Shown: positions 37,458 to 46,740 of the stretch, piece by piece
How positions within the stretch are numbered: the first letter of the stretch is position 1
How the letters are laid out: every line of letters starts with the position of its first letter
Assembly (NCBI RefSeq): GCF_014646695.1
Contig: NZ_BMNT01000005.1
Span: forward strand, 1-64,000
Direction: 5' to 3'
DNA length: 64,000 nucleotides
From: Sphaerisporangium melleum
Lineage (GTDB): Bacteria; Actinomycetota; Actinomycetes; Streptosporangiales; Streptosporangiaceae
The notes under the pieces: model-generated
Told to the model about the DNA's origin: nothing
What the model saw: only the letters and a program-made list of their open reading frames with translations
Databases searched by the model: none
Made by a program: the position numbers and the translations under genes

Positions 37458-38167
37458 ACTCTAGCGGAGTCGGCGTACTCGACAAGGCCGTGCTCGTGCT
37501 CAACGCCCTCGAAGCCGGTCCGGCGTCCCTGGCACAGCTCGTCCAGGCCACCGGGTTGGCCCGCCCCACCGCCCACCGCCTCGCCGTCGCCCTGGAGCAC
37601 CACCGCATCGTCTCCCGCGACACCCAAGGGCGCTTCATCCTCGGGCCACGCCTGTCCGAGCTGTCCACGGCCGCCGGCGAGGACCGCCTGCTCGCCGTGG
37701 CCTCCCCCGTCCTCACCCACCTGCGCGACCTGACCGGCGAGAGCGCCCAGCTGTACCGGCGGCAGGGCGACGAGCGTGTGTGCGTTGCCGCCGCCGAGCG
37801 GGCCAGCGGCCTGCGCGACACCGTGCCGGTCGGCTCCTCCCTGCCGATGACCGCCGGCTCGGCCGCCCAGGTGCTGCTCGCCTGGGAGGAGCCCGACCGG
37901 CTGCACCGCGGGCTGCGCGGCGCGAAGTTCACCGCCGCCACCCTCGCCAGCGTGCGCCGCCGGAGCTGGGCGCACAGCGTCGGCGAGCGCGAGCAGGGCG
38001 TCGCGAGCGTCTCCGCGCCCGTGCGCGGCGCGGGCGGCAAGGTCATCGCCGCCGTCTCGGTCTCGGGGCCCATCGAGCGCCTCACCCGCACCCCCGGCCG
38101 CCTGCACGCCGCCCCGGTCGTCGCCGCCGCCGAGCGCATCACCGAGGCGATGCGCCGCGCCAACTGA
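37451..38167 (+). CDS. IclR-family regulator (NdgR/LtbR-like)
   Basis: 238 residues. Winged HTH with SLAQLVQATGLARPTAHRLAVALE near 25-55, then an effector domain (about 80-235). By position opposite leuCD it matches the NdgR/LtbR group that controls leucine and other amino-acid genes in actinomycetes. The ATG has no Shine-Dalgarno and fits a leaderless start. Confidence 0.9.
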   Translation: MDNSSGVGVLDKAVLVLNALEAGPASLAQLVQATGLARPTAHRLAVALEHHRIVSRDTQGRFILGPRLSELSTAAGEDRLLAVASPVLTHLRDLTGESAQLYRRQGDERVCVAAAERASGLRDTVPVGSSLPMTAGSAAQVLLAWEEPDRLHRGLRGAKFTAATLASVRRRSWAHSVGEREQGVASVSAPVRGAGGKVIAAVSVSGPIERLTRTPGRLHAAPVVAAAERITEAMRRAN

Positions 38168-38287
38168 CCTCGCGTGCCTGGCCGGCCGGCGCCCCTGCCC
38201 CACCCACCGGCGCCCCGGCCGGCGGCCCCGCCCCCGACCCGTGCGAACTGGTTAGAGACGGCCGCCGCCAAGCACTAGCCTGGCGGA

Positions 38288-40033
38288 GTGACAGATCGCA
38301 TCGAGGCAGCCGCGACGGAGCTGCGTCCCCTCCTTCAAGAGTTCATTCTCTGGGCACCCGACAACGCACCGGACAGTGATCCAGACCTGGTGGGACCCGC
38401 CGCTCTCTGGCACCGCCTGATCGCTCGCGACGACGTCCACCTGTGGAAGCGCGAAGACCTGCGCATGGTCCTGGTCGAGCGCCTGCCGCAGGTCGTCGAG
38501 GATGCCGACGCGGCCACGGACGGCATGATCCCCGCCGTGCGGGCCTATCTCACCTTCCTCTCCGAGACCGGCCGCCTCGCCGAGGGGTCCGACGACCTGG
38601 ACGCCCTGCTCGACGAGCTGGACTCCGTCGAGGAGGACTTCGTCGAGGCCATGGAGGAGGTCACCGGCGAACGCGACTGGGACGACGAGGACGAGGAGCT
38701 CGACGAGGAGGAGGTCGAGGGCCTCGGCGACTTCGAGCCCTTCGCCGACGAGCTGGCCGATCTGCCCACCATCCGCCTGCGCCCGGACGCCGAGCTCGCC
38801 GCGGCGGCGCGCGAGGTGCCGCTGATCGGCAAGGCCCGCGACCTGGCCGTGTGGGTGGGCACCGCGCGCCAGGTCGGCGAGGACAGCCTGCTGAGCGACG
38901 ACGAGATCCGCCAGGCCCTCGCCCTGCTCGGCCTGCCCGAGCCGGACGAGAAGCCGCTCGCCCACGCCGTCCCCGCGCTGTGGAACCTGTGGAACCTCGC
39001 CGTCGACCTGGAGTTCATCGCCCCCGACGGCGAGGACACCGTCAGCGTCGACGAGGACACCGCCGCCTGGCCGTTCGACGACGACGAGGACGTCCTGGAC
39101 GCCTGGATGCTCGGCCTGCACTCGGTGGACTACGGCGACCCCGAGCTGGACGACGACGATCTCACCCTCGCCCTCTCCGGCCTCACCCGGGCGCTGCTGA
39201 TCAGGCTGCTGCTGGCCGGCGGCGAGCGGGAGCTTCCCGGGCTGCGCGACGAGCTGGCCGAGGCCGCCGCCGAGTTCGACGACCTCGGCGCCGCCGCCTG
39301 GGAGGAGGCCGGCGACCCGCTCGCCCCGGTCCTCACGTGGCTGTCGGGTTATGGCATGGTCACCGTCTCCGGCGACGCCGTACGCCTCACCTCGCTCGGC
39401 ACCGAGGGCGTGGTCCACCTGCTGGACGACGACGACGTCGAGGTGGACGCGCGGCCGGCGATCGACGCCATGAGCGCGCTCGACCTGCTGTCGCTCAGCG
39501 CCGACCTGCCCGAGGAGGAGGCCGACGCCGAGTTCGCCGCGTGGATGAAGCTGCGCGAGCCCGCCACGGCCGCCGAAGAGCTGCTGGAGGCCGCCTCGGA
39601 GGACGAGGCGGACGCGCTGATCCGCGTGCAGGCGGCCAGCCTGGTCGGCTCGCTCGGGCCGGTCGCCGTGCCCGCGTGGCGCGAGGCCCTCGGCGAGCCG
39701 TCGCTGCGCCCGTACGCCGCGACCCACCTGGCCCAGCTCGGAGTGGACGACGTGCCCGAGCCCACCCAGAGCGACACCCACTGGCTGATTCTCGACATGT
39801 GGACGATCGCGGCGGGCCTCGGCCGGCCCGAGTTCGTCAGCAGCCTGCACGACATCGGCCCCGCGCCGGTGCTGAGCAGCCTGCTGGAGATCATCTGGAA
39901 GGTGCCGCACCCGCACGTCGAGGAGCTGCTGGAGGCCATCGGCGAGGCCCATCCCGACCGGCAGGTGGCCAAGGCCGCCAAGCGCGCCCTCTTCAAGGCC
40001 CGCTCCAAGGCCTCGACGGACGCCGCCCAGTAG
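38288..40033 (+). CDS. Large acidic protein of unknown function
   Basis: 581 residues, very rich in Asp/Glu (a run near residues 128-150 is almost all acidic). The N-terminal 120 and C-terminal 160 residues are helical, and the latter looks repeat-like (AADEADALIRVQAASLVGSLG; HEAT-like by eye). I recognise no named family. GTG 38288 has no strong Shine-Dalgarno; TAGCCT ends six bases before it, suggesting a leaderless transcript. Probably cytoplasmic; no signal or membrane segments. Confidence 0.8.
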   Translation: MTDRIEAAATELRPLLQEFILWAPDNAPDSDPDLVGPAALWHRLIARDDVHLWKREDLRMVLVERLPQVVEDADAATDGMIPAVRAYLTFLSETGRLAEGSDDLDALLDELDSVEEDFVEAMEEVTGERDWDDEDEELDEEEVEGLGDFEPFADELADLPTIRLRPDAELAAAAREVPLIGKARDLAVWVGTARQVGEDSLLSDDEIRQALALLGLPEPDEKPLAHAVPALWNLWNLAVDLEFIAPDGEDTVSVDEDTAAWPFDDDEDVLDAWMLGLHSVDYGDPELDDDDLTLALSGLTRALLIRLLLAGGERELPGLRDELAEAAAEFDDLGAAAWEEAGDPLAPVLTWLSGYGMVTVSGDAVRLTSLGTEGVVHLLDDDDVEVDARPAIDAMSALDLLSLSADLPEEEADAEFAAWMKLREPATAAEELLEAASEDEADALIRVQAASLVGSLGPVAVPAWREALGEPSLRPYAATHLAQLGVDDVPEPTQSDTHWLILDMWTIAAGLGRPEFVSSLHDIGPAPVLSSLLEIIWKVPHPHVEELLEAIGEAHPDRQVAKAAKRALFKARSKASTDAAQ

Positions 40034-40112
40034 CTGTTCCGATCGCCCGCGCGGGCCCTTTCCCGCGCGGGCGCGGGCCCGTCCGGGAAAGTGAGAACCG
40101 GCGAACATGACG

Positions 40113-40144
40113 AAACCCCCGGAAAGCATGCTTTCCGGGGGTTT
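40113..40144. terminator. 32-bp perfect palindrome terminator
   Basis: A perfect self-complementary 32-mer (arms AAACCCCCGGAAAGCA and its complement) lies between the acidic-protein gene and the tRNA-Glu genes, with TTT at both edges. It can end transcription from both sides. Confidence 0.75.
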
Positions 40145-40153
40145 CCCCATCTG

Positions 40154-40226
40154 TAGCCCCGACCGGATTCGAACCGGCGCTACCGCCTTGAGAGGGCGGC
40201 GTCCTAGGCCGCTAGACGACGGAGCC
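40154..40226 (-). tRNA. tRNA-Glu (CTC)
   Basis: 73 nt read on the minus strand. Acceptor GGCTCCG/CGGGGCT (G1-U72 wobble), anticodon stem CCGCC/GGCGG with loop CTCTCAA (anticodon CTC), T-loop TTCGAAT, discriminator A. CCA is not encoded. Confidence 0.95.
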
Positions 40227-40268
40227 AGGACGACATGAGGTGAGTCATGTCCATCGACCGCTGCAGAG

Positions 40269-40341
40269 TAGTCCCGACCGGATTCGAACCGGCGTTACCG
40301 CCTTGAGAGGGCGGCGTCCTAGGCCACTAGACGACGGGACC
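40269..40341 (-). tRNA. tRNA-Glu (CTC), second copy
   Basis: 73 nt, nearly identical to the neighbour 42 bp away; differences are in the acceptor stem (GGTCCCG/CGGGACT), one D-loop base and one variable-region base. Anticodon CTC. The two copies are probably cotranscribed. Confidence 0.95.
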
Positions 40342-40456
40342 CTGCAGTGATCTCAATCGACGGAGGCGCCCTCTCGGACGCCCCGGCAACGGCCGTAACT
40401 CTACCGCACCCCGCAGAGCACGACCAAACCGTTCACCCGCCGGGCGGCCCGCACGG

Positions 40457-40885
40457 CTAGCCGAGGAGTCCGCGGCGGTAGGCCTCGGCGACGGCGGAGG
40501 CGCGGTCGCGGGCGTCCGGCTCGGCGCAGATGTGAACCAGGTGCGTCTTGACGCTCGCCTCGCTGATGTGCAGGCGGGCGGCCACCTCCCTGTTCGTTGC
40601 CCCCTCGGCGACCGCTCCGAGCACCTGGAGCTCTCGCGCTGAGCGCCCCGCCCACAGGCCACCGCAACCGGTCGACCAGCAGCCCCGCCACGGACGGCGA
40701 CAGCGCCGTCTCGCCCCACTGGGCGGCGCGGACGGCGTGCGACAGTTCCCCGGGCATCGCGTCCTTCAGCAGGTAGCCCACCGCACCGGCCTCGAGCGCG
40801 GGGAAGACGTCACCGTCGCCGTCGAAGGTGGTCAGCACCAGCACCCGCACCGCCGGAGCGGCCACGCCGAGCCTGGCGGAAGATC
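40457..40885 (-). pseudogene. Broken NarL/LuxR-type response regulator
   Basis: The 3' part (40457-about 40655) encodes an intact LuxR HTH (SARELQVLGAVAEGATNREVA, then ASVKTHLVHI) ending YRRGLLG-stop. The upstream part (about 40655-40885) encodes the second half of a receiver domain (VRVLVLTTFDGDGDVFPALEAG, GYLLKDAMPGEL) in a different frame. So there is a frameshift near 40655, and the first half of the receiver with the phospho-Asp is missing. No start codon fits. It lies between tRNA-Glu and tRNA-Gln genes. Confidence 0.8.
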
Positions 40886-41010
40886 GTGCAAATCCTGCAC
40901 GGCCTGGCGCCCTGACGGCGGTGGTCCCGCCCCCGGGCACGGCGGCCGACCGACGTCGGAAACCGCCGGGCAGGGAGGTGCGCCTGGGCGGGCGCGGACG
41001 GAAAAGCGAA

Positions 41011-41041
41011 GCGCCTATGTCCTCGTGGAGGACATAGGCGC
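41011..41041 (-). terminator. tRNA-Gln terminator
   Basis: A perfect 14-bp stem (41011-41024 with 41028-41041) and 3-nt loop; on the minus strand it is followed by TTCGCTTTTCC. It lies 18 bp beyond the tRNA-Gln 3' end. Confidence 0.8.
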
Positions 41042-41059
41042 TCTCAGCAGGAAACCCTG

Positions 41060-41131
41060 CTGGGGTACCAGGACTCGAACCTAGACTAACTGAACCAGAA
41101 TCAGTCGGGCTGCCAATTACCCCATACCCCA
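41060..41131 (-). tRNA. tRNA-Gln (CTG)
   Basis: 72 nt on the minus strand. Acceptor TGGGGTA/TACCCCA, anticodon stem ACTGA/TCAGT with loop TTCTGGT (anticodon CTG), T-loop TTCGAGT, discriminator G. CCA is not encoded. Confidence 0.95.
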
Positions 41132-41351
41132 TTGCTCGCGGGCCCTGGCTTGCCGCCGGGCTCGCTTGCGACTCCGAAAGAATAGCCCAGCTTGGCGGCC
41201 AAGACCAAAACGAACGCCGAACCGCTGAGTTCCCCCTGGTCTCCCCCACATCCGCCCGGTCGTCCACAGAGGCACTCCTCGATGTGCCGACGGCGGTCCC
41301 GCTGTGCAACTCTGCAAGGAAGACCCCGATGCCGAGTGAGGAGCCCGCGCG

Positions 41352-43346
41352 TTGACCGAGAACCCGTTCTTCGCCCCCAGTGCCCTGCCGTATCACCTGC
41401 CGCCGTTCGCCGAGATCCGCGAGGAGCACTACGCCCCCGCCTTCGAGCGGGGCATGGCCGAGCAGCTCGCCGAGGTCGAGGCCATCGCGGGCAGCGACCA
41501 GCCACCGACGTTCGACAACACCGTCGCCGCGCTGGAGCGGTCCGGGAGGCTGCTCGACCGTGTCTCGGCGGTCTTCTTCAACCAGGCCTCCTCCGACACC
41601 AATCCCACGGTGCAGGAGATCCAGAAGGACGTCACCCCCAAGCTGACCAAGCACAGCGATGCCATCCACCTCGACCGGCGGCTGTTCGCCCGCATCAGGG
41701 CCATCCCGGCCGACGGGCTGGACGCCGAGGAGCGCCGGCTGCTCGACCGGTACGTCACCGACTTCGTCCGGGCGGGGGCCGAGCTGGAGCCTGCGGACCA
41801 GGAGCGGCTGAAGGTCCTCAACGAGGAGCTGTCCACCCTGTCCACCCGGTTCGAGCAGAACCTCCTGGCCGCGATGAACGCCGCGGCGATCGTCGTCGAC
41901 GACGTGGCCGAGCTGGACGGCCTGTCCGAGGACGCCGTGAAGGCGGCGGCCGAGAGCGCGCGGTCGCGCGGGCTGGACGGCAAGTACGTCCTCACGCTCG
42001 TGCTGCCGACCGGCCAGCCGGCGATGGAGGAGCTCGCCGACCGAGCGCTGCGCGAGCGCATCCACCGTGCCTCCACCGAGCGGGGCCTGGCCGAGAACTC
42101 CGAGCTCGTGCTCCGCATCGCGAAGCTCCGGGCCGAGCGCGCGGCGCTGCTCGGCTACGCCAACCACGCCGAGTACGTCGTCGCCGACCAGACCGCCCCG
42201 GGCACCCGCGCCGTCACCGAGATGCTCGCCAAGCTCACCCCGGCGGCGGTGGCCAACGCCCACCGCGAGGCCGAAGACCTGCGCGAGGAGGCCGGGTTCG
42301 CCATCGAGGCGTGGGACTGGTCCTTCTACGCCGAGAAGGTGCGCGCCACCCGCTACGCGATCGACAGCCGCCAGATGCGCCCGTACTTCGAGCTCGACCG
42401 GGTGCTGCGCGACGGCGTCTTCCACGCGGCGGGCAAGCTGTACGGCCTGCAATTCACTGAGCGCCCCGACCTTTCTGGCTACCACCCGGACGTACGGGTC
42501 TTCGAGGTGGCCGAGGAGGACGGCTCGCCGCTCGGGCTGTTCCTCGGCGACTTCTACGCCCGCCCGTCCAAGCGGGGCGGCGCGTGGATGAACAGCCTGG
42601 TCAAGCAGTCGGCGCTCGAGGGCGTCAAGCCGGTCGTGGTCAACAACCTCAACATCGTCAAGCCGCCGGCCGGCGAGCCGACCCTGATGACCTGGGAGCA
42701 GGTCAACACGATGTTCCACGAGTTCGGGCACGCCCTGCACGGCCTGTTCTCCGACGTGCGCTTCCCCCGGTTCTCCGGCACCTCGGTGCCGCGCGACTTC
42801 GTCGAGTACCCCTCCCAGGTCAACGAGATGTGGGCCACCTGGCCGGAGATCCTGGCCAACTACGCGCGCCACTTCGAGACCGGCGAGCCCATGCCGCAGG
42901 ACCTCGTCGACCGCATGCTGGAGTCCGGCAAGTTCAACCAGGGCTACGCCACCGTCGAGTACCTCGCGGCCACACTGCTCGACTGGGCCTGGCACACCCT
43001 GACCGAGGAGCCGGTCGACGCGCAGGAGTTCGAGCGGCGGGCGCTGCGCGAGGCCGGAGTCGACCTGCCGCTGGTGCCGCCGCGCTACCGCAGCACGTAC
43101 TTCGCGCACATCTGGGCCGGCGGCTACAGCGCGGGCTACTACTCCTACATCTGGAGCGAGGTGCTCGACGCCGACACGGTCGAGTGGTTCAAGGAGAGCG
43201 GCGGGCTCACCCGGGAGAACGGCGACACCTTCCGGCGCGAGCTGCTGTCCAAGGGCGGCAGCGTGGACGCGATGACGGCCTTCCGCGCCTTCCGCGGCCG
43301 CGACCCGCGCATCGAGCCGCTGCTGGAGCGCCGCGGCCTGCTCTGA
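41352..43346 (+). CDS. M3-family metallopeptidase (oligopeptidase A / dipeptidyl carboxypeptidase type)
   Basis: A 664-residue zinc peptidase that degrades short peptides in the cytoplasm. The zinc motif is FHEFGHALHGLFSD (about residue 455), and the C-terminal IWAGGYSAGYYSYIWSEV region is typical of the Dcp/OpdA group. The start is TTG 41352, with GAGGAG nine bases upstream. No signal peptide. Full length for the family. Confidence 0.94.
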   Translation: MTENPFFAPSALPYHLPPFAEIREEHYAPAFERGMAEQLAEVEAIAGSDQPPTFDNTVAALERSGRLLDRVSAVFFNQASSDTNPTVQEIQKDVTPKLTKHSDAIHLDRRLFARIRAIPADGLDAEERRLLDRYVTDFVRAGAELEPADQERLKVLNEELSTLSTRFEQNLLAAMNAAAIVVDDVAELDGLSEDAVKAAAESARSRGLDGKYVLTLVLPTGQPAMEELADRALRERIHRASTERGLAENSELVLRIAKLRAERAALLGYANHAEYVVADQTAPGTRAVTEMLAKLTPAAVANAHREAEDLREEAGFAIEAWDWSFYAEKVRATRYAIDSRQMRPYFELDRVLRDGVFHAAGKLYGLQFTERPDLSGYHPDVRVFEVAEEDGSPLGLFLGDFYARPSKRGGAWMNSLVKQSALEGVKPVVVNNLNIVKPPAGEPTLMTWEQVNTMFHEFGHALHGLFSDVRFPRFSGTSVPRDFVEYPSQVNEMWATWPEILANYARHFETGEPMPQDLVDRMLESGKFNQGYATVEYLAATLLDWAWHTLTEEPVDAQEFERRALREAGVDLPLVPPRYRSTYFAHIWAGGYSAGYYSYIWSEVLDADTVEWFKESGGLTRENGDTFRRELLSKGGSVDAMTAFRAFRGRDPRIEPLLERRGLL

Positions 43347-43616
43347 CCCCGAGCCGCTCCGGGTCCGATGTCCCGGCCCCGGAGCGGCCGGCGGAACGTC
43401 CTGCTCCCGAGCCGCGACATCGGCACGCCGTGGACCCGGAGCCGGCGGGGGACGCCATCCGGGGCCGGCGAGCGGACGCCGGAGTACGGAGACCCGGCAC
43501 CGGCGCGCCCGGATTCGGGAGCGGTGAGCGTCGGCGCTCCTGAGAAACCATGAGATCCGGGCACCGGGCCGTGCGGAGATCTGCCGACCGGGCCCCGGGG
43601 CTGTCACCATCGGATC

Positions 43617-43979
43617 GTGGGCCCACGCATCCTGCTCGTCGACGATCACCCCGGATTCCGGCGCATGGCCCGCCGCATCTTGGAGGCCGGTGGGTTCGAC
43701 GTGGTCGGGGAGGCCGCCGACGGCGCGCAGGCGCTGCGGTACGTGGACGAGCTGAGTCCCGAGATCGTGGTGCTGGACGTGCTGCTGCCGGACATCGACG
43801 GCATCGAGGTGGCCGACCGGCTGGCCCGGCTCACGCACGCACCCGTCGTGGTGCTCATCTCCAGCCGGTCCCGAGCCGACCTCGGCGACCGGCTGGCCGC
43901 GGCTCCGGTCCGGGGGTTCCTCACCAAGGAGGACTTCTCCGCCGAGTGCCTGGCCGCCCTCACCGGAGGGACGCCATGA
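43617..43979 (+). CDS. Single-domain response regulator (receiver only)
   Basis: 120 residues forming one receiver domain: ILLVDDHPGF acidic pocket, phospho-acceptor Asp in VVLDVLLPDIDG, and conserved Lys in FLTKEDF. There is no output domain. Its stop overlaps the kinase start as ATGA, so the two are translationally coupled. Likely a phosphate sink or a signalling partner of the kinase. Confidence 0.88.
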   Translation: MGPRILLVDDHPGFRRMARRILEAGGFDVVGEAADGAQALRYVDELSPEIVVLDVLLPDIDGIEVADRLARLTHAPVVVLISSRSRADLGDRLAAAPVRGFLTKEDFSAECLAALTGGTP

Positions 43980-45898
43980 ACCGGGGCGCAGGCGCGACCG
44001 GGCAGGGGCCGCAGGACGCCCCGGCCGCGTTACCCGGCCCCACGACCCCCACCACCGCACGGCACCGGCCGGGCGAATCCCGCGACACATCCCGGCGGGG
44101 GGACGGGCTGCGCGCGTTGTCCGGGCCCGCGCCACCCGCGACGACGCGCGGCGCGGTGATCCTCGTCACCGGCCTGGCCCTGACCGGGTTCGACGCCTGG
44201 CTGGCCTCCCGGTGGGGCGCCTACGGCTCCCTGTTCTACGTGAAGGAGCTCGTCCAGGTCGTCGTCTGGCTGCTCGCCGGGGCCCTGGTCGCGCGGCTGC
44301 GGCCGGCGACGGCGATGGGCATGCTGATGATGCTGCTCGGCCTGCTCCTGGCCGCCGACGCTCCCGCCGCCTTCGCCCTGGAGGACACCCCGCCACCCCT
44401 GCGGGTGCTGGTCACCGCGGGGCTGCTGCTCACCGCGCTGCAGCTCCCCCTCGGCGCGCACGTCTTCCTGGCCTACCCGTCCGGCGTCGTCCGGGACCGC
44501 GCGGGCCGGGCCGTCATGCGCGCCGGCTACGCGTTCGGCGCCGTCTGGGCGTTCATCCTCCTGGTCGTCGGGCCGCCGCCCGCCCGGGGGCGATGCGTCG
44601 ACGTCTGCGACCCGCTCGCCCTGATCGACAACCCCACCCTGCAGATGGCGGGCGCCAAGGGGCTCGCGATCGGCACCGCCCTGCTGGTCACCGTCGGCGG
44701 GGCCGTCATCGTCCGCCGGTACGCGCTGGCGGGGCGCCGCGAACGCCGTACCCTCGCCTTCCCCGCCGTCGCCATGGTGGCCACCGCCCTGCTCTGGGCG
44801 GCCGTCAACACCCAGGCCGCGATGTCGCCGCTGGTCGGGCAGGACATCCTCGGCCCGACGCTCGCCCTGGCGCAGTTCGCCGCCCTGGTCGCCGTGCCCG
44901 CGTCGTTCTTCATGGGCCTGCTGCGCGAACGCCTGGACGAGGCGCGGGTGTCCGACCTGGCCCGTCACATCGCCGAGCTGCCGGCCGAACGGCTGTGCGC
45001 CGCGCTGGCGACCGCCCTGGGCGATCCGCATCTCACCCTGGCCTTCCCGCTGGCGGACGGCCACAGCGACGCCGAGGGCCGTCCGCTGGACCTCGCGCGG
45101 GCGCGCCGGGGGCGTGCGGTGACCGCCGTGGGCGATACGCGGGCGCCCATCGCCCTGCTGGTGCACGACCCGAGCCTGTCCCGGCAGCCGGCGCTGGTGG
45201 AGGCCGTCAGCGCCGTCGCCCATCTGGCCCTGGAGAACGCCCGGCTGCAGGCCGCCGTCCGGGCCCAGCTCGCCCAGGTACGCGCCTCCCGTGCCCGTCT
45301 GGTGTCGGCCGGGGACCAGGCGCGGCGGCGGCTGGAACGGGACCTGCACGACGGCGCCCAGCAGCGGATGCTCTCCGCGGGCCTCGCGCTCCGCCTGCTC
45401 CGCCTCGACCTCGCCGCACGCGCACCCGCCGCGGAGACCATGAAGCTGCTGGACGAGGCGGAGGAGGAGCTGCGGACCGCCGGAGCCGAGCTGCGCGAAC
45501 TGGCCCGTGGCATCCACCCGGCCATCCTCACCGTCCAGGGACTGGGCGCAGCTCTGCGGCAGCTCGTCCTGCGCGGCAAGGCCCCCGTCCACCTGGACCT
45601 CGACGACCTGCCGCGGTTGCGGCCGGAGATCGAGGCGACGGCCTACTTCGTGGTCGGCGAGGCGCTCACCAACGCCGTGCGCCACGCGGCGGCCTCGCGC
45701 ATCGACGTCCGCGCCCGCGTCCGGGACGGCCGCCTGATCGTCACCGTCGCCGACGACGGAGCCGGCGGGGCGTCCGCGTTGCCGGGCTCGGGCCTCGCCG
45801 GTCTGGCCGACCGGGTGGCGGCCGTCGACGGGACGCTCACCCTGCACAGTCCGCCCGGCCAGGGCACCGAACTCACCGTGGACCTGCCATGCGCCTGA
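43976..45898 (+). CDS. Membrane sensor histidine kinase (HisKA_3 type)
   Basis: 640 residues. About eight hydrophobic segments (60-340) form a 7TM-like sensor; a coiled-coil linker leads to the dimerisation helix ARRRLERDLHDGAQQRM with phospho-His (about 460). The HATPase core has GEALTNAVRHA (N box) and DDGAGG. It overlaps both neighbours: ATGA with the receiver gene and 10 bp with the NarL-type gene. Confidence 0.93.
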   Translation: MNRGAGATGQGPQDAPAALPGPTTPTTARHRPGESRDTSRRGDGLRALSGPAPPATTRGAVILVTGLALTGFDAWLASRWGAYGSLFYVKELVQVVVWLLAGALVARLRPATAMGMLMMLLGLLLAADAPAAFALEDTPPPLRVLVTAGLLLTALQLPLGAHVFLAYPSGVVRDRAGRAVMRAGYAFGAVWAFILLVVGPPPARGRCVDVCDPLALIDNPTLQMAGAKGLAIGTALLVTVGGAVIVRRYALAGRRERRTLAFPAVAMVATALLWAAVNTQAAMSPLVGQDILGPTLALAQFAALVAVPASFFMGLLRERLDEARVSDLARHIAELPAERLCAALATALGDPHLTLAFPLADGHSDAEGRPLDLARARRGRAVTAVGDTRAPIALLVHDPSLSRQPALVEAVSAVAHLALENARLQAAVRAQLAQVRASRARLVSAGDQARRRLERDLHDGAQQRMLSAGLALRLLRLDLAARAPAAETMKLLDEAEEELRTAGAELRELARGIHPAILTVQGLGAALRQLVLRGKAPVHLDLDDLPRLRPEIEATAYFVVGEALTNAVRHAAASRIDVRARVRDGRLIVTVADDGAGGASALPGSGLAGLADRVAAVDGTLTLHSPPGQGTELTVDLPCA

Positions 45899-46542
45899 TC
45901 ATCGCCGACGACTCGCTGCTGGTACGGGAAGGGCTGGCCCGGGTGCTGACCGCGCTGGGCCACGAGGTGGTCGCCGCGGCGTGCCGGGCCGAGCAGGTGC
46001 TCGGCCTGGTGGCCCGGCACCGTCCCGACCTGGTCATCCTGGACGTCCGGCTGCCGCCGACGCTCACCGACGAGGGGCTGCGGCTCGCGGCGGCGATCCA
46101 GCGCCGCCACGCCGGCGTCCCCGTGCTCATCCTGTCCCACTACGTCGAGAGCTCCTACGTCACCGCGCTGCTCGACTCGGCGCGGGCCGGGGTCGGATAT
46201 CTGCTCAAGGACCGGGTCACCGACCCGGACATGCTGGACGAGGTCCTCGCCCACCTGCGGCGCGGCGGCAATGCCGTGGACCCGGAGGTGGTGGCCCACC
46301 TGCTGGCCGCGCCACGTCCGGCCGATCCGCTGCTGCTGCTGAGCGAACGGGAGCGGGAGGTGCTCGCGCTGATGGCCCAGGGGCTCTCCGACCGGGGCAT
46401 CGCCGAACGGCTCACCGTGGCGGTCACCACGGTCGGTACGCACATCCGCAGCATCTTCCACAAGCTCGGCCTGGTGGAGGAGCCGTCCAGCAACCGGCGG
46501 GTCACCGCCGTCCTCACCTACCTGACCGGCCGCGACGGGTGA
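45889..46542 (+). CDS. NarL/FixJ-family response regulator
   Basis: 217 residues. Receiver with IIADDSLLVREG, phospho-Asp in VILDVRLPP, and Lys in YLLKDRV; LuxR HTH at the C-terminus (LSEREREVLALMAQGLSDRG). It starts inside the kinase gene and is the expected output of that kinase. Targets unknown. Confidence 0.94.
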   Translation: MRLIIADDSLLVREGLARVLTALGHEVVAAACRAEQVLGLVARHRPDLVILDVRLPPTLTDEGLRLAAAIQRRHAGVPVLILSHYVESSYVTALLDSARAGVGYLLKDRVTDPDMLDEVLAHLRRGGNAVDPEVVAHLLAAPRPADPLLLLSEREREVLALMAQGLSDRGIAERLTVAVTTVGTHIRSIFHKLGLVEEPSSNRRVTAVLTYLTGRDG

Positions 46543-46740
46543 CCGCCAAGGCGCCTGCCGCGGACTCCGCGTGCCCTCCCCTGGCGTCCGGCCTGCCTGC
46601 GCGAACGCCTGCCGGTGCTCCTCGGGGACGCCCGTTCCGACATCCGTACGATGCCGCCTCCGCCTCCGGGAAACCCGGAGAACGCGAGGCGACGGCGGCC
46701 GGGCACGAGCCCGGCCGCGGGCGTCGCGGCCGTGGCCGGG

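Noticed and set aside
40548-41084. 178-residue plus ORF over the tRNA-Gln area
   Set aside because: It crosses the broken response regulator antisense and enters the tRNA-Gln 3' end and terminator, so it is not a gene.
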